Source: Ciona savignyi
Lineage: Eukaryota; Chordata; Ascidiacea; Phlebobranchia; Cionidae
Assembly: GCA_000149265.1 (NCBI GenBank)
Contig: CH001357.1
Coordinates: 1,805,745-1,869,744, forward strand
DNA length: 64,000 bases
Direction: 5' to 3'
Position numbers and translations under genes: made by a program. The notes under the pieces are model-generated. The model ran no database searches, had not been told where the DNA came from, and saw only the letters and a program-made list of their open reading frames with translations. Shown here one piece after another: positions 23,994 through 34,644 of this stretch; the stretch's first letter is position 1, and each line of letters opens with the position of its first letter.

Positions 23994-25619
23994 GTCAAAC
24001 GCTTGACAAGGTATGATTTGTGGACCCAACATCTACCAGATAAGGGTAATCGAATCATAATGAAACTCGGTAATTTGTTAGACCACATAGTTTAGATATG
24101 CAGAAGCCAGAATTTTGGGTAATAAATCTAGGGGAATTCCCCTGGGACGTTAAAAACCAAAACAGGTATTTTTTAATAAAAATTTACCTTTTTGAGGCAT
24201 AGCGCTTAAACAGCTTCTTTCTCTTTGTTTAAATTTGGTGAAATGTAAGTGCATTAACCACTGATATAACACTTAAAAGAATTAAAAAAATTACCTAGGG
24301 AAATACCCTAAAAAATAAGATTTTGTTTTAAATCACGATTGTGACAGGCATGGCTTGTGGCCCCAACATATACTAGAAAAAGTAATGGAATCGCAATGAA
24401 ACTTTGTCATTTGTTAGACAATATGTCCTAGATATGCAAAAACCAAACTTTTGGGTAATATACCCATGGAAATTCCCCTGGGAGGTAAATAACCGAAATG
24501 GAGTTTTTTAAAAAAAAAGTTAGTTATTTTTGCGCATAACGCTTAAACGGCTGCTCCAAACTTCAATTAGATTTGATAAAATATAAGTGCATTAGCCACT
24601 GATAAAACACCTAAAATAATTTTAAAAAATACCCAGGGAAATACCCTAATAAATAAGATTTTGTTTTCAAATCGTGATTGTGACAGGCATGGCTTGTGGC
24701 CCGACATCTAACAGAATAAGTATTAAAATTGCAATTAAACTTTGTCATTTGTTAGACAGCATGGTCTAGTTATGCGGAAACCAAAATTTTGGGTAATATA
24801 CCCAGAAAAATAATATACCCAGAAAAACCAAAACGGTATTTTTTTAAAAATAAGCTCTTTAGGGCATAGCGCTTGGTCGGCTAAAATGTTAGTCCCCTAT
24901 CCGACGTTGTACCATTGAGCAAAAAGAAATACAATATCAGGGAAATACCCTAAAAATTACGACTTGTTTCAAAACCATGATTGTAACAGGCATGCCATAT
25001 CGCGCCGACATCTCCAACAAGGAGTCGCCAAAGCGGACTAAAACTGTTTGTTAGATTATCTAACAAACATCTAACTTTGATAACATTACTCAGATATGTA
25101 AAAACAGAAATTAATGTAGGCCTACTAAGCCCAGTGGAATTCCCCCGAAATAATGAAACTCAATCGGGCTGTTTTGGGAATTGACCTTCATTATACTACA
25201 GCGCGTGGCAAGAAGCTTAAATTAAAACATTTGTGGTAAAATGTTCGGAAATCTCACACGCGTATTATTTTTATAACTGCACATGGAAAAGAAGTTTGGT
25301 TTAATAACTATGGGACCCATGCGTTTATGCTTGCAGAAACAAAACTATGACAGTCCGGTTAAAACTTTCTGAAATGTTAATTAACATGGACCTGACGTGC
25401 ACATATCTAACATTAACATATATTGTGGGGGGAACAATAATATCAAGATCGGATTGTTACCTTAGGGACCCATGCGTTTATGCATGCAGAAATAAACTAC
25501 ATACCCGGTGTATAAAATACATATGGTAGTTAGGGACCCTGCTCGCATATATATATACATATGGTACAAAATGTGTTTTACAAATAGTGGTGGTAAAATA
25601 CGTGGTTGATACTCTCTAG
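23918..25619 (+). mobile_element. Helitron-like non-autonomous element, copy B
   Basis: Same structure as copy A, in the opposite window orientation. It starts TGGGTCCCATTTGGAAAAAT after a run of T and A, followed by a long poly-T/C tract, about 310-bp tandem units, a GTGTTTTAC hairpin region and the end CTCTCTAG followed by T. Unit cores carry GGGGAATTCCCC at 24131-24142 and a degenerated version near 24470. It lies about 0.85 kb 3' of lectin B, so it is an independent insertion and not the mirror of copy A. Confidence 0.6.
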
Positions 25620-26234
25620 TTTTACATAAATTTGAATTTGCATAAATATATCGTAATGCTCTGCGAAGAAATAAAGAAAGAAAATCTGTTAAACAAATAC
25701 TATAACCGTTAACAAATACTATAAAACTAAAGACTCATTTGGCTTACAACTGAAATATAACAACGAACTTAGAGGTCGAGTATTTAAAGAAGGAAAAAAC
25801 GTCGATTGCCAATTAGCTTGCGCGTCTTATCGCACAACTTAAGGAAGCCGGAATTTAAATGAATTAATATTAGCGTCAGCCTAATTGTAAAACGAGAAAC
25901 CTTATCTAAATTTTACAAACTTTTTAACATCTTTAGTTTATAATTTCCAGTATAGAGTCAGATTATGAATATTTTTTATACCTATATTTCGATATATTGT
26001 TTTTTCACATAAATTTTTACTTAGGAACCTAGTTTAATAATGTAATATAATTAAGGTGCCTGTTAAGACGTTAGATGCGTATTGCATGGAACATGTTTAT
26101 GTAAAGTGTTCTAAATGTTAGTTTTGTGTCCTTTTGAAAAACCTAAGAAGTCTTCGGTTAATCATTTCTATCATTTTTTGTGCGGTTACATAGATTGTAC
26201 AACGTATTTTGGAAAAAAACGCAAGCGTCGTTAA
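25620..26234. other. intergenic, no gene seen
   Basis: AT-rich spacer with no recognisable gene or bounded repeat. Confidence 0.4.
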
Positions 26235-26525
26235 CAAATGGGCAATCATCAGATTACCCCACGTCCAATGTCAGTTACCAGAGCTACTGTAGTGCTTTCT
26301 AAATGATTGACAAGTGCACTTAATTCAGTAAAACTTCTTATTTCACTGGGTCCAGAAAATGTTTGCTAAGTGTCCTGCGCAAATACCTAATCAACCAGCT
26401 ATCGACCAGATTTGTTTTCTTTTTGTTTGTCCGAGCCCAGTTTCGAAGTCACAAGAACCGTTTTTGTATAGAATGGGTATATGTGTTGATCGCCTTCGGC
26501 AACACGACCGTACAGCTATCGACCA
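26235..26525 (-). repeat. SINE family 2 remnant with SINE family 1 copy
   Basis: About 26235-26410 is a diverged reverse copy of SINE family 2 (GGGCAATCATCAGATTACCC, CTAATCAACCAGCTATCGACC). About 26428-26525 is a reverse SINE family 1 copy (GAGCCCAGTTTCGAAGTCAC, then GCAACACGACCGTAC). Two overlapping frames of 88-96 codons here are repeat-derived. Confidence 0.6.
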
Positions 26526-26559
26526 GATGCAAATCTTCAAATATTCGGCGCACCAACCC

Positions 26560-26785
26560 CACCAAGCGGCTTGGTTTAGACATAGAGAAGTTGTGCAAAC
26601 AGATAGACACTTTCCGAAATGTAAGCTAATACAGTTTATTTCTGAATAAATTATTGTATAAATTTGTTCTTTAATGTTCTTTAATTTGTTCTCGCCTTTT
26701 ACGTTCCTTAACACAGCTCATTTTCTATGGTCCTGTGAAACAAAATTATACATCAACAGTATCAGGAAACACTCTGGAAATGAAG
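26560..26785 (+). pseudogene. fibrinogen-domain lectin remnant (exons 4-5)
   Basis: About 26567-26620 resembles the end of lectin exon 4 (GTTGTGCAAACAGATAGACA, followed by a GTAAGC donor). The segment 26717-26785 matches exon 5 with its acceptor and donor (CTCATTTTCTATGGTCCTGT; TCTGGAAATGAAG followed by GTGAG), but is one base longer and has an in-frame stop. No exon 6 follows. It is a decayed partial copy of the neighbouring lectins. Confidence 0.7.
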
Positions 26786-27062
26786 GTGAGATTGTGTGGA
26801 AGAGTGTTTTAGCATCGAACCGATACAACTTCTGTTGAAGAGCAATAGACTAACCTACAATATTATTCGGGTAGGCCGAAGAATGTCATTCATATTAAGC
26901 ATATTGAAACCTCTTAATAAGTCATACATTTTTTTTAAGATTTATCGTCCATTATTGTATATAGTTATACCGATGTCACAATGGAATAAGAACGCTATTG
27001 TATTCCCTTTTCCTACCATTTCACCAAAGTATAAAATGCTCGTTTTTACCGTCTGCTAATTA

Positions 27063-28581
27063 TGGGTCCCGTTTTTTTTTTTCTTTTTTTTTCTTTTTTT
27101 TTTTCGTCAAAGGTTTGACAGGCATGGCATGGCGCCCCGACATCTACCAGAAGGAATAATCAAATCGTAATGAAACTTAGTCATTCGTTAGACAACATGG
27201 TCTAGATATGCAGAAACCAAAATTTTGGGTAATAAATCGAGGGAAATTCCCCTGGGAGGTTAAAAACCAAAACGGTATTTTTTATGAAAAATTTAGCTTT
27301 TTGTGGCATAGCGCTTGAACGGCTGCTCTAATTTGAATCATATTTGGTGAAAAGTAAGTGTGTTAGTGACTGATTTAACACTTAAAAGAAATAAAAAAAT
27401 TACCTTGGGAAATACCCTAAAAAATTCGATTTTGTACTGAAATCGTGATTGTGACAGGCATGCCATGTCGCCTCAACATCTACCAGAAGGAGCAATGGAA
27501 TCGCAATGAAAATTGGACATTTTTTAGACAACATGGTTTAGATATGCAGAAACCAAAATTTTGGGTAGTAAATCAAGGGGAATTCCCCTGGGATGTTAAA
27601 AACCAAAACGCTATTTTTTTCTAAAAAATTAGCCTTTTTTGGGCATAGCGCTTGAACGGCTGTTACAATTTGAATCAGATTTCATGGAATGTAAGTGCAT
27701 TAGTCACTGATTTAACACTGAAGAGAAATTAAAAAATTACCTAGGGAAATCCCCTAGAAATAGGATTTTGTTCTCAAATCATGATTGTGACAAGCATGCC
27801 AATTCGCCCCGACATCTACCAAAAGGAGTAATGGAATCGCAATGAAAATTTGACATTTGTAAGGAGAGAACATAAGCTAGATATGCAGACACCAAAATTT
27901 TGGGTAATGAATCAAGGGGAATTCCCCTAAGACGTTAAAAACCAAAACGTTTTTTTTCTAATAAATTAGCTTTTTGGCGCATAGCGCTGGAACGGCTGCT
28001 CTAATTTTGATCATATTTGGTAAAATGTAAGACCATTGGACACTTTATGCCAATTAAAAGTAAAAAAAACATTTACTTAGGGTAATTCCTTTAAAAACGA
28101 AGATATGTTCCTGAATTTTGATTGTGACAGGTATGCCATATCGCACTGACGTCTCCAACAAGAAGTCAAAAATCAGTTTAAAACATTAGGAATTCCTACA
28201 TAACATGACCCACATATGTAAAAATAGAAACTTATCTACTAAACCTAGGAGAATTCCCAGAAACAATAAAAAAAAACTAAATCGGACTGTTTTGGGAATT
28301 TAGTTTCATTTCACTGCAGCGCTTGAAAAGAAGGTTTAAATTTAAAACATTTGTGGTGAAATGTTCGTAAATTTAGGACATTTATTCTTTTTTTAACTAC
28401 ACATTGAAAGGAAGTTTGGTTGGATAACTATGGGACCCATGCGTTTATGCTTGCAGAAACAAACTACGTACTCAGTGTATAAAATACAAATTGTGGTTAG
28501 GGACCCTGTAGCATAAATAAATGGCATACAACATGTGTTTTACAAATAGTGGTGGTTAAACACGTGGTTGGCACTCTCTAG
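27063..28581 (+). mobile_element. Helitron-like non-autonomous element, copy C
   Basis: Begins TGGGTCCCG followed by a poly-T/C tract, then about 310-bp tandem units, and ends GTGGTTGGCACTCTCTAG followed by T. The terminal hairpin is GTGTTTTA...TTAAACAC. Unit cores include GGGAAATTCCCC at about 27241, GGGGAATTCCCC at about 27578 and again at about 27917. Same orientation as copy B. No flanking duplication is visible. Confidence 0.6.
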
Positions 28582-28899
28582 TTTTTCATGGGTTAATCGG
28601 TCTTTTTAGTTAGTGTGTTTTGGAATTATCGGCAATTGTTGAGATGTATATGGCGTATTTCGACTCCTTTTTCTTTCACAATTTAAAAACAGTCATTTAC
28701 AAGACGATTCGTTCTCGCCACCATTCCCGTGTCATTTCGAATAAATTTATGAAGTTTTGGACAATGACGCGTTATTTCAAACTCTGAATAAGAGAAGCCG
28801 TCAAAGCATAGGCCTACTGTAATTTGTACCTCAAAGATAGTCTCAAAAAATTTTGGGACACGGAATTTTTACTAACCTATTAATTACCAGTTAATAAAT

Positions 28900-29269
28900 A
28901 AATCTGAGTTTGAGAAGATTTGTTTCTTGCTGACAAATTATGAGACATTTTTAAATTATGGATACCCTTCGAATACAAGGGAAACATATATTGATTTTGC
29001 TCAATTTTCTTTTAATTTTTAATCATTAACATAATTGAATTTTAATAAGGAACAGGGTTACAGCGATGATTAAAGCAGTTATTATACAATAAACAAAAAA
29101 CGCACAAACACTTACATGATATGTATAATCGGGTTACCGAAATTAATATGTTAAATTGGCTTAAATATTATTTCAATCAGTGTTAATAAAATACAGAATT
29201 TAATCCACGAAATATGCTATTTGCATTGCTACATAAGTTTTAATTAAATGACCAGATTGATGATAACTT
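28900..29269. other. 3' flank of lectin C; empty site for element A
   Basis: Resembles 13440-13690 joined directly to 15360-15540, the 3' flank of lectin A without the 1.67-kb Helitron-like insert. The join is around 29130-29140 (CATGATATGTATAATCGGGT). Confidence 0.7.
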
Positions 29270-30837
29270 TTATATCGGTCTTAATTTCATCTCAATGAAT
29301 TTCAATGAATATTTTGAACCCTGAAATGAACCCCAACTTGCAGCTTGGGTAGTTGTAGTTTGGCAGTTCAGGTACGCCCCGTTAAGATTGGAATGGTAAC
29401 AATCACCATACCACCAAGCTCCATGGTGTAACACAGCGCAATTAGTATTATAGGAATCGTTATCCACGTCCTTGGTTGTAAAAGGGCGCCCGTTGTGGTA
29501 GATAAGCGAATCTCCTGCAAAACACATTTCAATATGACGAAAAAGGGGATTTTAATGCATTCTTACCTGCATTTCCAGAGTAACCGGATACTGTCAAGGA
29601 ATACCTTTGTTCAACGGAGCCAATGGAAAAGGAGCTGTAAAACGCAATTTAAATAATCATGAATAGTAGAAGCGTAATAATAAATGTCATTTGCTAATGT
29701 CTTACCTATACTTTGCGAACTTTCTAACTCTTTCACAATCTTCCAATTCTATCCTTAGTTCATAATTTCCCGTTCGTGTCAGAGCATGAAGATTTTCCAT
29801 ACCTGATTAAGTTTGCGTATTAGCATAATTTTTTTTGTATACTAAAATATGGAATTCCTATCTTACCAAAATTCATTACTAAGATTTCCAAACTTTTCCT
29901 GATATTCAGCCCAGGTTCGATAGAAATTTTCAGAGCCATTAGTACGTCGCTGGAAAACCTAGAGCGTATGATTATTAGGTTATATATCCTGTAGTTGATA
30001 CGTTTTGCAGATAGTTTTTTGTGGAGAGCATTTAAAATGCGATAGAAACCGCAACGAATGTAATAAACACAACGGAAAATGTTAATTGGCATAGATTGGG
30101 GCAATTTTCAAGCGCAATTTGTTAAACTAAGAAATCACGCCCTTCTCGTACAACAAAATAAAGAGAACAATGGTAGAAAGAAATGACGACACATTAAACA
30201 ACCAATAATTAAATAGCACAACAAATGCACTCGCATTAACATTTAGTGATGACTAAAATCGGAAATAACCAATAAATATCCACTGACCATCCAACCTCCA
30301 TTGTCAGTGGTTTGATCGCAGTAAACTTCCAAAATTTGGTAATTTCTTGGATTGTATATTCTGTATATTCCACTCTCAATGCGACCCAACCGTAACGCTT
30401 CTACACAGCTTTTTGGACTTTCTATCCCAAAGATAAATTATTTTTCTATAAAAAAATGCTAGCTGAACGTTGAAAAATAATAATATAATTTACATTACAC
30501 AAACCAGGTGTAACAAAAAACGTGCCCGTGAAAGGCGCCATACGTTAAGTACTAGAAACTCACCAAGGTTTTCCACAATATTTTCCAGCCTTTGAACTTT
30601 CTCAGTGAGCTGGGTATAGGCCGATCTACATGAAGGGTCACATAAGCCTTGTTCGCCCTTCGCGCCCTTGGGACCTTCTATCCCACGTTCACCCACAGGA
30701 CCTGGCTCTCCTTTCTCGGAAGTGACGTCATTTCCGCATGATAAAATCACGTGTCGGGAATTCTGGCTGCGAACCTCGCTGATGACCAGCAAGAGAAACA
30801 GAAATGCAGATTGAATGGTTATTGGTTGAATTTGCAT
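29270..30837 (-). pseudogene. ficolin-like lectin C, broken at exon 3
   Basis: The six-exon layout is kept: 30837-30564, 30421-30288, 29958-29862, 29802-29706, 29634-29567 and 29514-29270, which would give 304 residues. It has a signal peptide, seven Gly-X-Y triplets, the neck CDPSCRSAYTQLTEKV and a fibrinogen domain ending FIEMKLRPI. At the end of exon 3 the paralogues read TTT-TGG-TTA-G followed by donor GTG; here it is TTT-TGG-TAA-G followed by AT. The leucine codon is thus a stop and the donor GT is lost. A new strong donor (G/GTAAGA) five bases upstream would shift the frame and reach a stop in exon 4. Either way the protein ends before the sugar-binding half. It may be a recent pseudogene, a truncated allele, or a sequence error. 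Upstream DNA differs from genes A and B. Confidence 0.75.
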
Positions 30838-32010
30838 CTTTTAACCTTTAAATGCAAAATATAACTTATAGGATGTTTATGTTAACACATTTGGAAAATG
30901 TAAGATTTATTTAACCATTAACATTTTTGTTAACTTCTCAAATAAACAGAAAATGGAATTTTTTCTATTATTTCCTTGACTGGGCATGGTCAGAACCTTT
31001 GATTAAGGAGTGTGATTGGTTTAGAGAACTAAAGTGGCTAAATACTATTTTAATTCTGATACAATTGTTAACAATTTTCTTTTCTATACCAAACCTTTCC
31101 TAGAATTCAGAGTTATATAAATGATAAGTTTGCTTTTATAATCCGAAAACCAACGATCCAGAAAAAAGGCTGCTTTAGAAACTTTACCACTAAGAATTAC
31201 ACGGCTGTTACTGCACAGAAAGTTCTTTATTAAGACACTGTGTAATTGCATCTACCTTAAAACCACTTATTTTTCCAAACTATCGAAAACAAGGATGCAT
31301 TCTTCATTACATAACAACAGCTTCTTATACAACACAAGAAGCATTGTCAGGTACTGTGACGTTCGCTGCGCACATGCGTAACGAGAAATACGAACAACAA
31401 CAATGGTTCCTTGTAAAAGTCTGAACGAACATAGGGCATTATGATGCTTGAGTGCGTGCATAATATTGTGCAACGGTTATTTTCGTACTGAAACACAATA
31501 GAATTCATTGTATTAATTCTTTTTGAAGTTTATGTCTGAAAGAAAATTGTTCGGTAAAAAAATGTATATAAAATAATAAAATCTGACATTCTGCTGTAAA
31601 ATGTAATTTTGTTTCTTAATAATTTTCTAAATGCAATTTTATCAAATAATTATATGGTATGGTGGGAATATTAAGCTATACATATGCTGAGTGATTTAAT
31701 GTTATAATCGATGTGCTAACGGCTACCGTTTGATAGTCTTTTTTCCTGTTTGATAACTTTAATTTAGATGATTTACATTGTATTTATTGTTTTGTGGATT
31801 TATGGGCTGTACTAAACTAAAAGTACTTCATGCTTTCTCTGGTATATTTAGCGACTACGTTTGCATTTGTACTAAAAATTCAATAAAAATCTTTAATTTG
31901 GTCGACACTTTGATTCAAACTTTAATGACTGGACAACTAAACGATAATTAGTTTTCGCAAGGTGGCGGTAGGTATCCAATTTTGTGAAATAGTAATAATC
32001 AAATTAAACG
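30838..32010. other. intergenic, no gene seen
   Basis: AT-rich. The 68-codon minus frame at 31267-31473 shows no domain or exon signals. Confidence 0.4.
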
Positions 32011-32017
32011 AATTTGT

Positions 32018-32165
32018 ACGGTGGTGAAGTCGAATGGTTAACGCGACCGATGCATAAACCAACTTTTTTTCAACAAACGGTGTAAGGGACGAGCCCATTG
32101 CTCGAAACTTATCTTCACAACAAAATCGAACGAATTTGGTATACGGTCGTGTGGCCGAATGGTAA
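32018..32165 (+). repeat. SINE family 1 copy plus second head
   Basis: 32018-32110 is a near-full copy (TCGAATGGTTAACGCGACCG; CGAGCCCATTGCTCGAAACT). A second head, ATACGGTCGTGTGGCCGAAT, begins at about 32142 and is cut off within 25 bp. Confidence 0.75.
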
Positions 32166-32239
32166 AAACTTTCTTCCGTAAACATAATTCTTATTGCAGC
32201 TAAATGTAGAGTTATACGTCACTAGAGTTGCATGCCTGA

Positions 32240-32470
32240 GTGATTTACCCTTCGTATATAAGTTTGAAGTCTCGTCCCCTATCGCTCTCTTTCGTTCTGA
32301 GAATACAGTTCCTGAACTACATAGCGCGTGTTCGCTATCTCGCTACACTAAATACCATCAAACATGCCAAAGAAGCCACACACACTATAAAGATAAACAA
32401 TTTCCCCCTTCATATTCTTGCGGGTACTTTATTGATTGTGTCCTTAGAACTGGTATTTCTGCTTGCCAGG
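32240..32470 (+). other. possible first exon or promoter-like segment
   Basis: A TATATAAG at about 32256 is followed about 210 bp later by a hydrophobic-coding stretch (FPLHILAGTLLIVSLELVFL) ending at CTTGCCAG followed by GTAAGG, a strong splice-donor-like site. No ATG lies in that frame close upstream and no matching downstream exon is found. I list it as a candidate only. Confidence 0.2.
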
Positions 32471-32761
32471 TAAGGTAAAAACAGCAAGAAATAATGGTTG
32501 AATTGTCTTAATCTGACAAGTTTACATTGTAGTTCTTCTAAATAAGATCAGATCTTTGAAGATTTAATTTCAGTTGGCCAGGACTTAATTGTTAAGTCTT
32601 AATTACCTCATTTAATATCACTTAAAAGGCCTTGATTATACGGATGTCAGTTGAATATACGCATCAGTTAACGTGGTCTAGTTAACAAAGCTTTGTTAAA
32701 AAGAGTTTCATAGCTTTGGGTTTCAAGTAATAGAACCTTATTTATTAAGATGTAATAGGAC

Positions 32762-33030
32762 ATGATAGGATATTCATGTTGATCCCCGTGAATGGGAAAA
32801 CCAAGGGGATTAACACACGGGAAATCGTCAGATCACCTCGCGCCTATCGTCAGTTTACTTGAGCTATTGCAGTGTGTGTTGTGTATGATTCACACCTTTC
32901 CTTATATTTAGTAGAACCCAATATTCCACTGGGTTTAGGTCATGTCCGTTAAGTCCCTTACACAAAGACACAACCCACTAGCTAGTGACCAGTTTGGAAA
33001 CTGCACCCCTTCGGTTGAAAGGCAACGGTT
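32762..33030 (-). repeat. SINE family 2 copy
   Basis: A reverse copy with the conserved body (GATCCCCGTGAATGGGAAAA, GTCAGATCACCTCGCGCC, ACTAGCTAGTGACCAGTTTG). Confidence 0.8.
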
Positions 33031-33217
33031 TAATTAACCTGACTAATCATTCGGATAAAAATTCTCACTTGATGTCAATTTGCGAAAATCTTTATTTTAG
33101 GGCTTCATTTGTAAGAGTACATCGTTGTCAAAAAGCTATAAATTACAATAAAAAAACTGTGCATATTCATAGTAGGTGATAGTATATTATGGCAGTATTG
33201 GGTGACATTTTTTGTCA

Positions 33218-33475
33218 TCACATATAGGGTATTCATGTTTGATTTTAACGAGTAAAAAATGCAAGGTTTGTAATTACATGGGCAATCGTGAGATTAAGCC
33301 CTAGGTAGGGATATTGAAGCTATTGCAATGTGTTGTAGATGAATAAGCCGTTCAGTTTCTTTTTGAAACGTTTAATTTAATCTACCGTGTTCTTGTTAGC
33401 CAATAGCCTTACAAAAACCCCAGCCAGGCTATCCAGCCGCTAGTTTCGAACCTTTCACCTTTAGGTTGCCTGCAT
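33218..33475 (-). repeat. SINE family 2 copy, diverged
   Basis: A reverse copy with recognisable but eroded landmarks (GGGTATTCATGTTTGAT, GGGCAATCGTGAGATTA, CAGCCGCTAGTTTCGAACC). Its tRNA-like end overlaps the 3' end of the orphan exon frame at 33461-33815. Confidence 0.65.
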
Positions 33476-33815
33476 ACCGGTGACCCTCTTGTCGATTGAC
33501 ATTACTGGTCGGTCAAATATTGTCGTTTGCGTTTCCACTTCTTTTAAGTGGCCCCATTGTAATAATAAAGCTTTTACTTCAGGCGATACACTGTTAAAGT
33601 TCGTTGAATAAGCTTGCACCAATTGTTCACCCGAACTCGACTCCAAACCCCAAGGTAAGGTCCGGTTTAACCTTCTCCATTTCGAGGTCATTTTCGCGTA
33701 AGCACGTTTTGTCTCGTCCCAAGGATAGTACATCAATACAAACTTGCGCCCGTTGTTTGTCGTTGAAGGTAGTATATTCGCATCAAGGCGGCCAAGTTTC
33801 TCCCGCAGAATTCCT
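33461..33815 (-). CDS. orphan exon, function not recognised
   Basis: On the minus strand a splice acceptor (TTTTACGTTTCAG) at 33816-33828 is followed by an open frame of about 117 codons with varied, non-repetitive amino acids, including GILREKLGRLDANILPS, YYPWDETKRAYAKMTSKW and VSPEVKALLLQWGHLKEV. The last ten or so codons run into SINE family 2 sequence. The true exon therefore probably ends near 33490 at a GTCACC donor-like site, or the 3' end has been replaced. I do not recognise the family. No partner exon was found upstream: the apparent N-terminal extension of the frame to 33988 is intron and SINE family 1 sequence. It could be a relic of a duplicated gene. Confidence 0.4.
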
Positions 33816-33956
33816 GAAACGTAAAATATTCCAACAGTGATAATGTTAATTACTATAATTATTCTACACTTCACAGCCCAGTGGTCAGTATCTGGGGGGG
33901 GGGGAACAAAAGTCAGGTAATCACCTATGTCATTGTATGCCTTAACATGTACGGTT

Positions 33957-34060
33957 ATAGCGGGGTCGCTAAAGACACCGCGATACACATCCCAATTCTA
34001 TAAAAAAGCGGTCTTGGTGATAAGCCCAGTAGGGTTTCGAAACATATTCCAATAAAAATA
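33957..34060 (+). repeat. SINE family 1 copy, diverged
   Basis: The head is degenerate (GGGTCGCTAAAGACACCGCG). The tail is clear (AAAGCGGTCTTGGTGATAAG, then CCCAGTAGGGTTTCGAAAC). Confidence 0.6.
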
Positions 34061-34074
34061 ATATAGGACGTTAT

Positions 34075-34280
34075 AATGTTGTTTATTTTAGCCCAACCCA
34101 AGTTTCTATTTTTGTGCGGTTGTCAAAATGATACAATTTACGCACATAACTCATTGAATTAAGATGAATTGTTAAATATCATTTTTACTAGACTACGAAC
34201 TAGATTAATCGCTCGCGCAAAACGTTAACACGAACGTATAGTAACTGAAGTATACATAGACCATCAAACATGCAGTTTTA
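34075..34280 (-). repeat. dispersed repeat, inverted copy of 23395-23595
   Basis: See 23395-23595. The plus strand here reads TTATTTTAGCCCAACCCAAG, TTACGCACATAACTCATTGA and ACTAGACTACGAACTAG, which are the reverse complements of the other copy's landmarks. Confidence 0.65.
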
Positions 34281-34424
34281 TCAACGTATTTTAATGTATA
34301 TATATTAAACAACGGTCGAAGCCAGTATCGAAAAACCATTTTCATTTATGCGGAAAATTAGTCTCATTAAATATAGAATGTTCGCAACTTTAAAGCATAC
34401 TAAACATACATAATATTTTGCAAA

Positions 34425-34530
34425 TTGGAAAAATCTAAGGCTTTTTGTGCCAGGAGTTTGAGTGACAGATCTTCTTATAAAGTCAGATAGGGAGAAAAAT
34501 TGACGCCTCCTTAAAATGAAGCAATAAATG
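34425..34530 (-). pseudogene. fragment of the unrecognised 43-45 kb gene
   Basis: On the minus strand it reads LRRRQFFSLSDF, then SVTQTPGTKSLRFF, aligning with LRRRSTNYSPYLSN and AVTQNPDIGSLRFF of the gene at 43.4-45.2 kb. The bases also match with small gaps. It lies immediately 3' of the glycosyltransferase gene on the same strand. Nothing further of the family is seen beside it. Confidence 0.65.
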
Positions 34531-34644
34531 GCTCCCGCGTACTAGTAATCACAAGAAGAGTAACATGCAATATTTTGATACACGAATTTGTAAATATTTC
34601 TGAATTAATAAAAATGCATATACAACAGCACGTTTTAACAAATA

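Noticed and set aside
26359-26714. overlapping frames of 88-107 codons on both strands
   Set aside because: They run across SINE copies and a decayed lectin exon; no frame is conserved.
13691-28581. large tandem repeat blocks considered as satellite DNA only
   Set aside because: The shared defined ends, hairpin and CTAG terminus in three places, together with an empty site, fit discrete mobile elements better than plain satellite.
33816-33988. N-terminal extension of the orphan-exon frame
   Set aside because: The part upstream of the acceptor contains a poly-C run and SINE family 1 sequence, so it is more likely intron.
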